Shown piece after piece: positions 63,975-64,000 of a stretch of 64,000 nt of DNA. The notes beneath the pieces are model-generated. The model searched no databases. It was not told where the DNA came from and worked only from the letters and a program-made list of their open reading frames with translations. Source of the stretch: Onchocerca lupi (Eukaryota; Nematoda; Chromadorea; Rhabditida; Onchocercidae); the NCBI GenBank assembly GCA_028564675.1, contig JAOVVO010000019.1:124001-188000 (forward strand), read 5' to 3'. The number at the start of each line of letters is the position of its first letter. Within the stretch, counting starts at the first letter, position 1. A program made the position numbers and the translations under genes.

Positions 63975-64000
63975 TAACTACCACTTAAATGACTAAGATT

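Larger units (their letters stand above)
60603..64000. other. Region downstream of snrp-200
   Basis: Contains the snrp-200 3' UTR and then AT-rich sequence without a clear gene. A 23-base T run lies at 62418-62440. Two direct repeats sit at the right end (separate entries). Open frames at 61325-61654 and 62589-62816 show no domain features. A possible first exon is listed at 63564. Confidence 0.5.

Overview
The window is nuclear DNA of an AT-rich eukaryote, most likely a nematode. Genes are split by short to medium AT-rich introns with TTTTCAG-type acceptors. Several start codons lie a few bases after an acceptor-like site, which fits spliced-leader trans-splicing. The family mix (a patched-related RND protein, a divergent PP1-like phosphatase, a c''-type V-ATPase proteolipid) is typical of nematodes. 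A filarial or spirurid worm is a guess from base composition and is not proven. There are no bacterial operons, CRISPR arrays or rRNA, and I saw no tRNA.

Layout, left to right: (1) 1-1258, minus strand: 3'-truncated PP1-like serine/threonine phosphatase. (2) 1779-3283: decayed Helitron-type element. (3) 3938-13088, minus strand: complete 19-exon patched-related gene, 914 aa. (4) 13089-21227: gene-free block with a 32-base T run, a 100-bp inverted-repeat element, a 114-bp tandem duplication and a second relic of the same Helitron family that still carries Pif1-type helicase sequence. (5) 21228-25100, plus: S10 serine carboxypeptidase (cathepsin A-like), 471 aa. (6) 25578-25981, minus: weak coiled-coil gene candidate. 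(7) 28817-32416, plus: ERCC8/CSA WD-repeat repair protein, 396 aa. (8) 35054-36113, minus: small three-exon membrane protein with a Thr/Ser-rich tail written by a microsatellite. (9) 36114-41266: gene-poor, with a perfect 18-bp hairpin. (10) 41267-43265, minus: V-ATPase c'' proteolipid (vha-4), 202 aa. (11) 44749-60602, plus: complete 42-exon Brr2/SNRNP200 spliceosomal helicase, 2158 aa. (12) 60603-64000: mostly non-coding with repeats and one doubtful first exon.

I built exon models by hand from splice sites, phase and family alignment. For ptr, carboxypeptidase, ERCC8, vha-4, snrp-200 and the small membrane gene, the summed exon lengths are exact multiples of three and no joint breaks the frame, which supports the models. 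The genes share no obvious pathway. vha-4 and snrp-200 are head-to-head across a 1.5-kb shared promoter region; ptr and the carboxypeptidase are head-to-head across 8.1 kb.

I found no clear new multi-gene system. The observations most worth checking are two in-frame GC-AG introns (vha-4, snrp-200), a non-canonical donor in the carboxypeptidase, two long near-perfect hairpins (one in an ERCC8 intron), two differently deleted Helitron relics, altered ATPase motifs in the second Brr2 cassette, and the microsatellite-encoded mucin-like protein.
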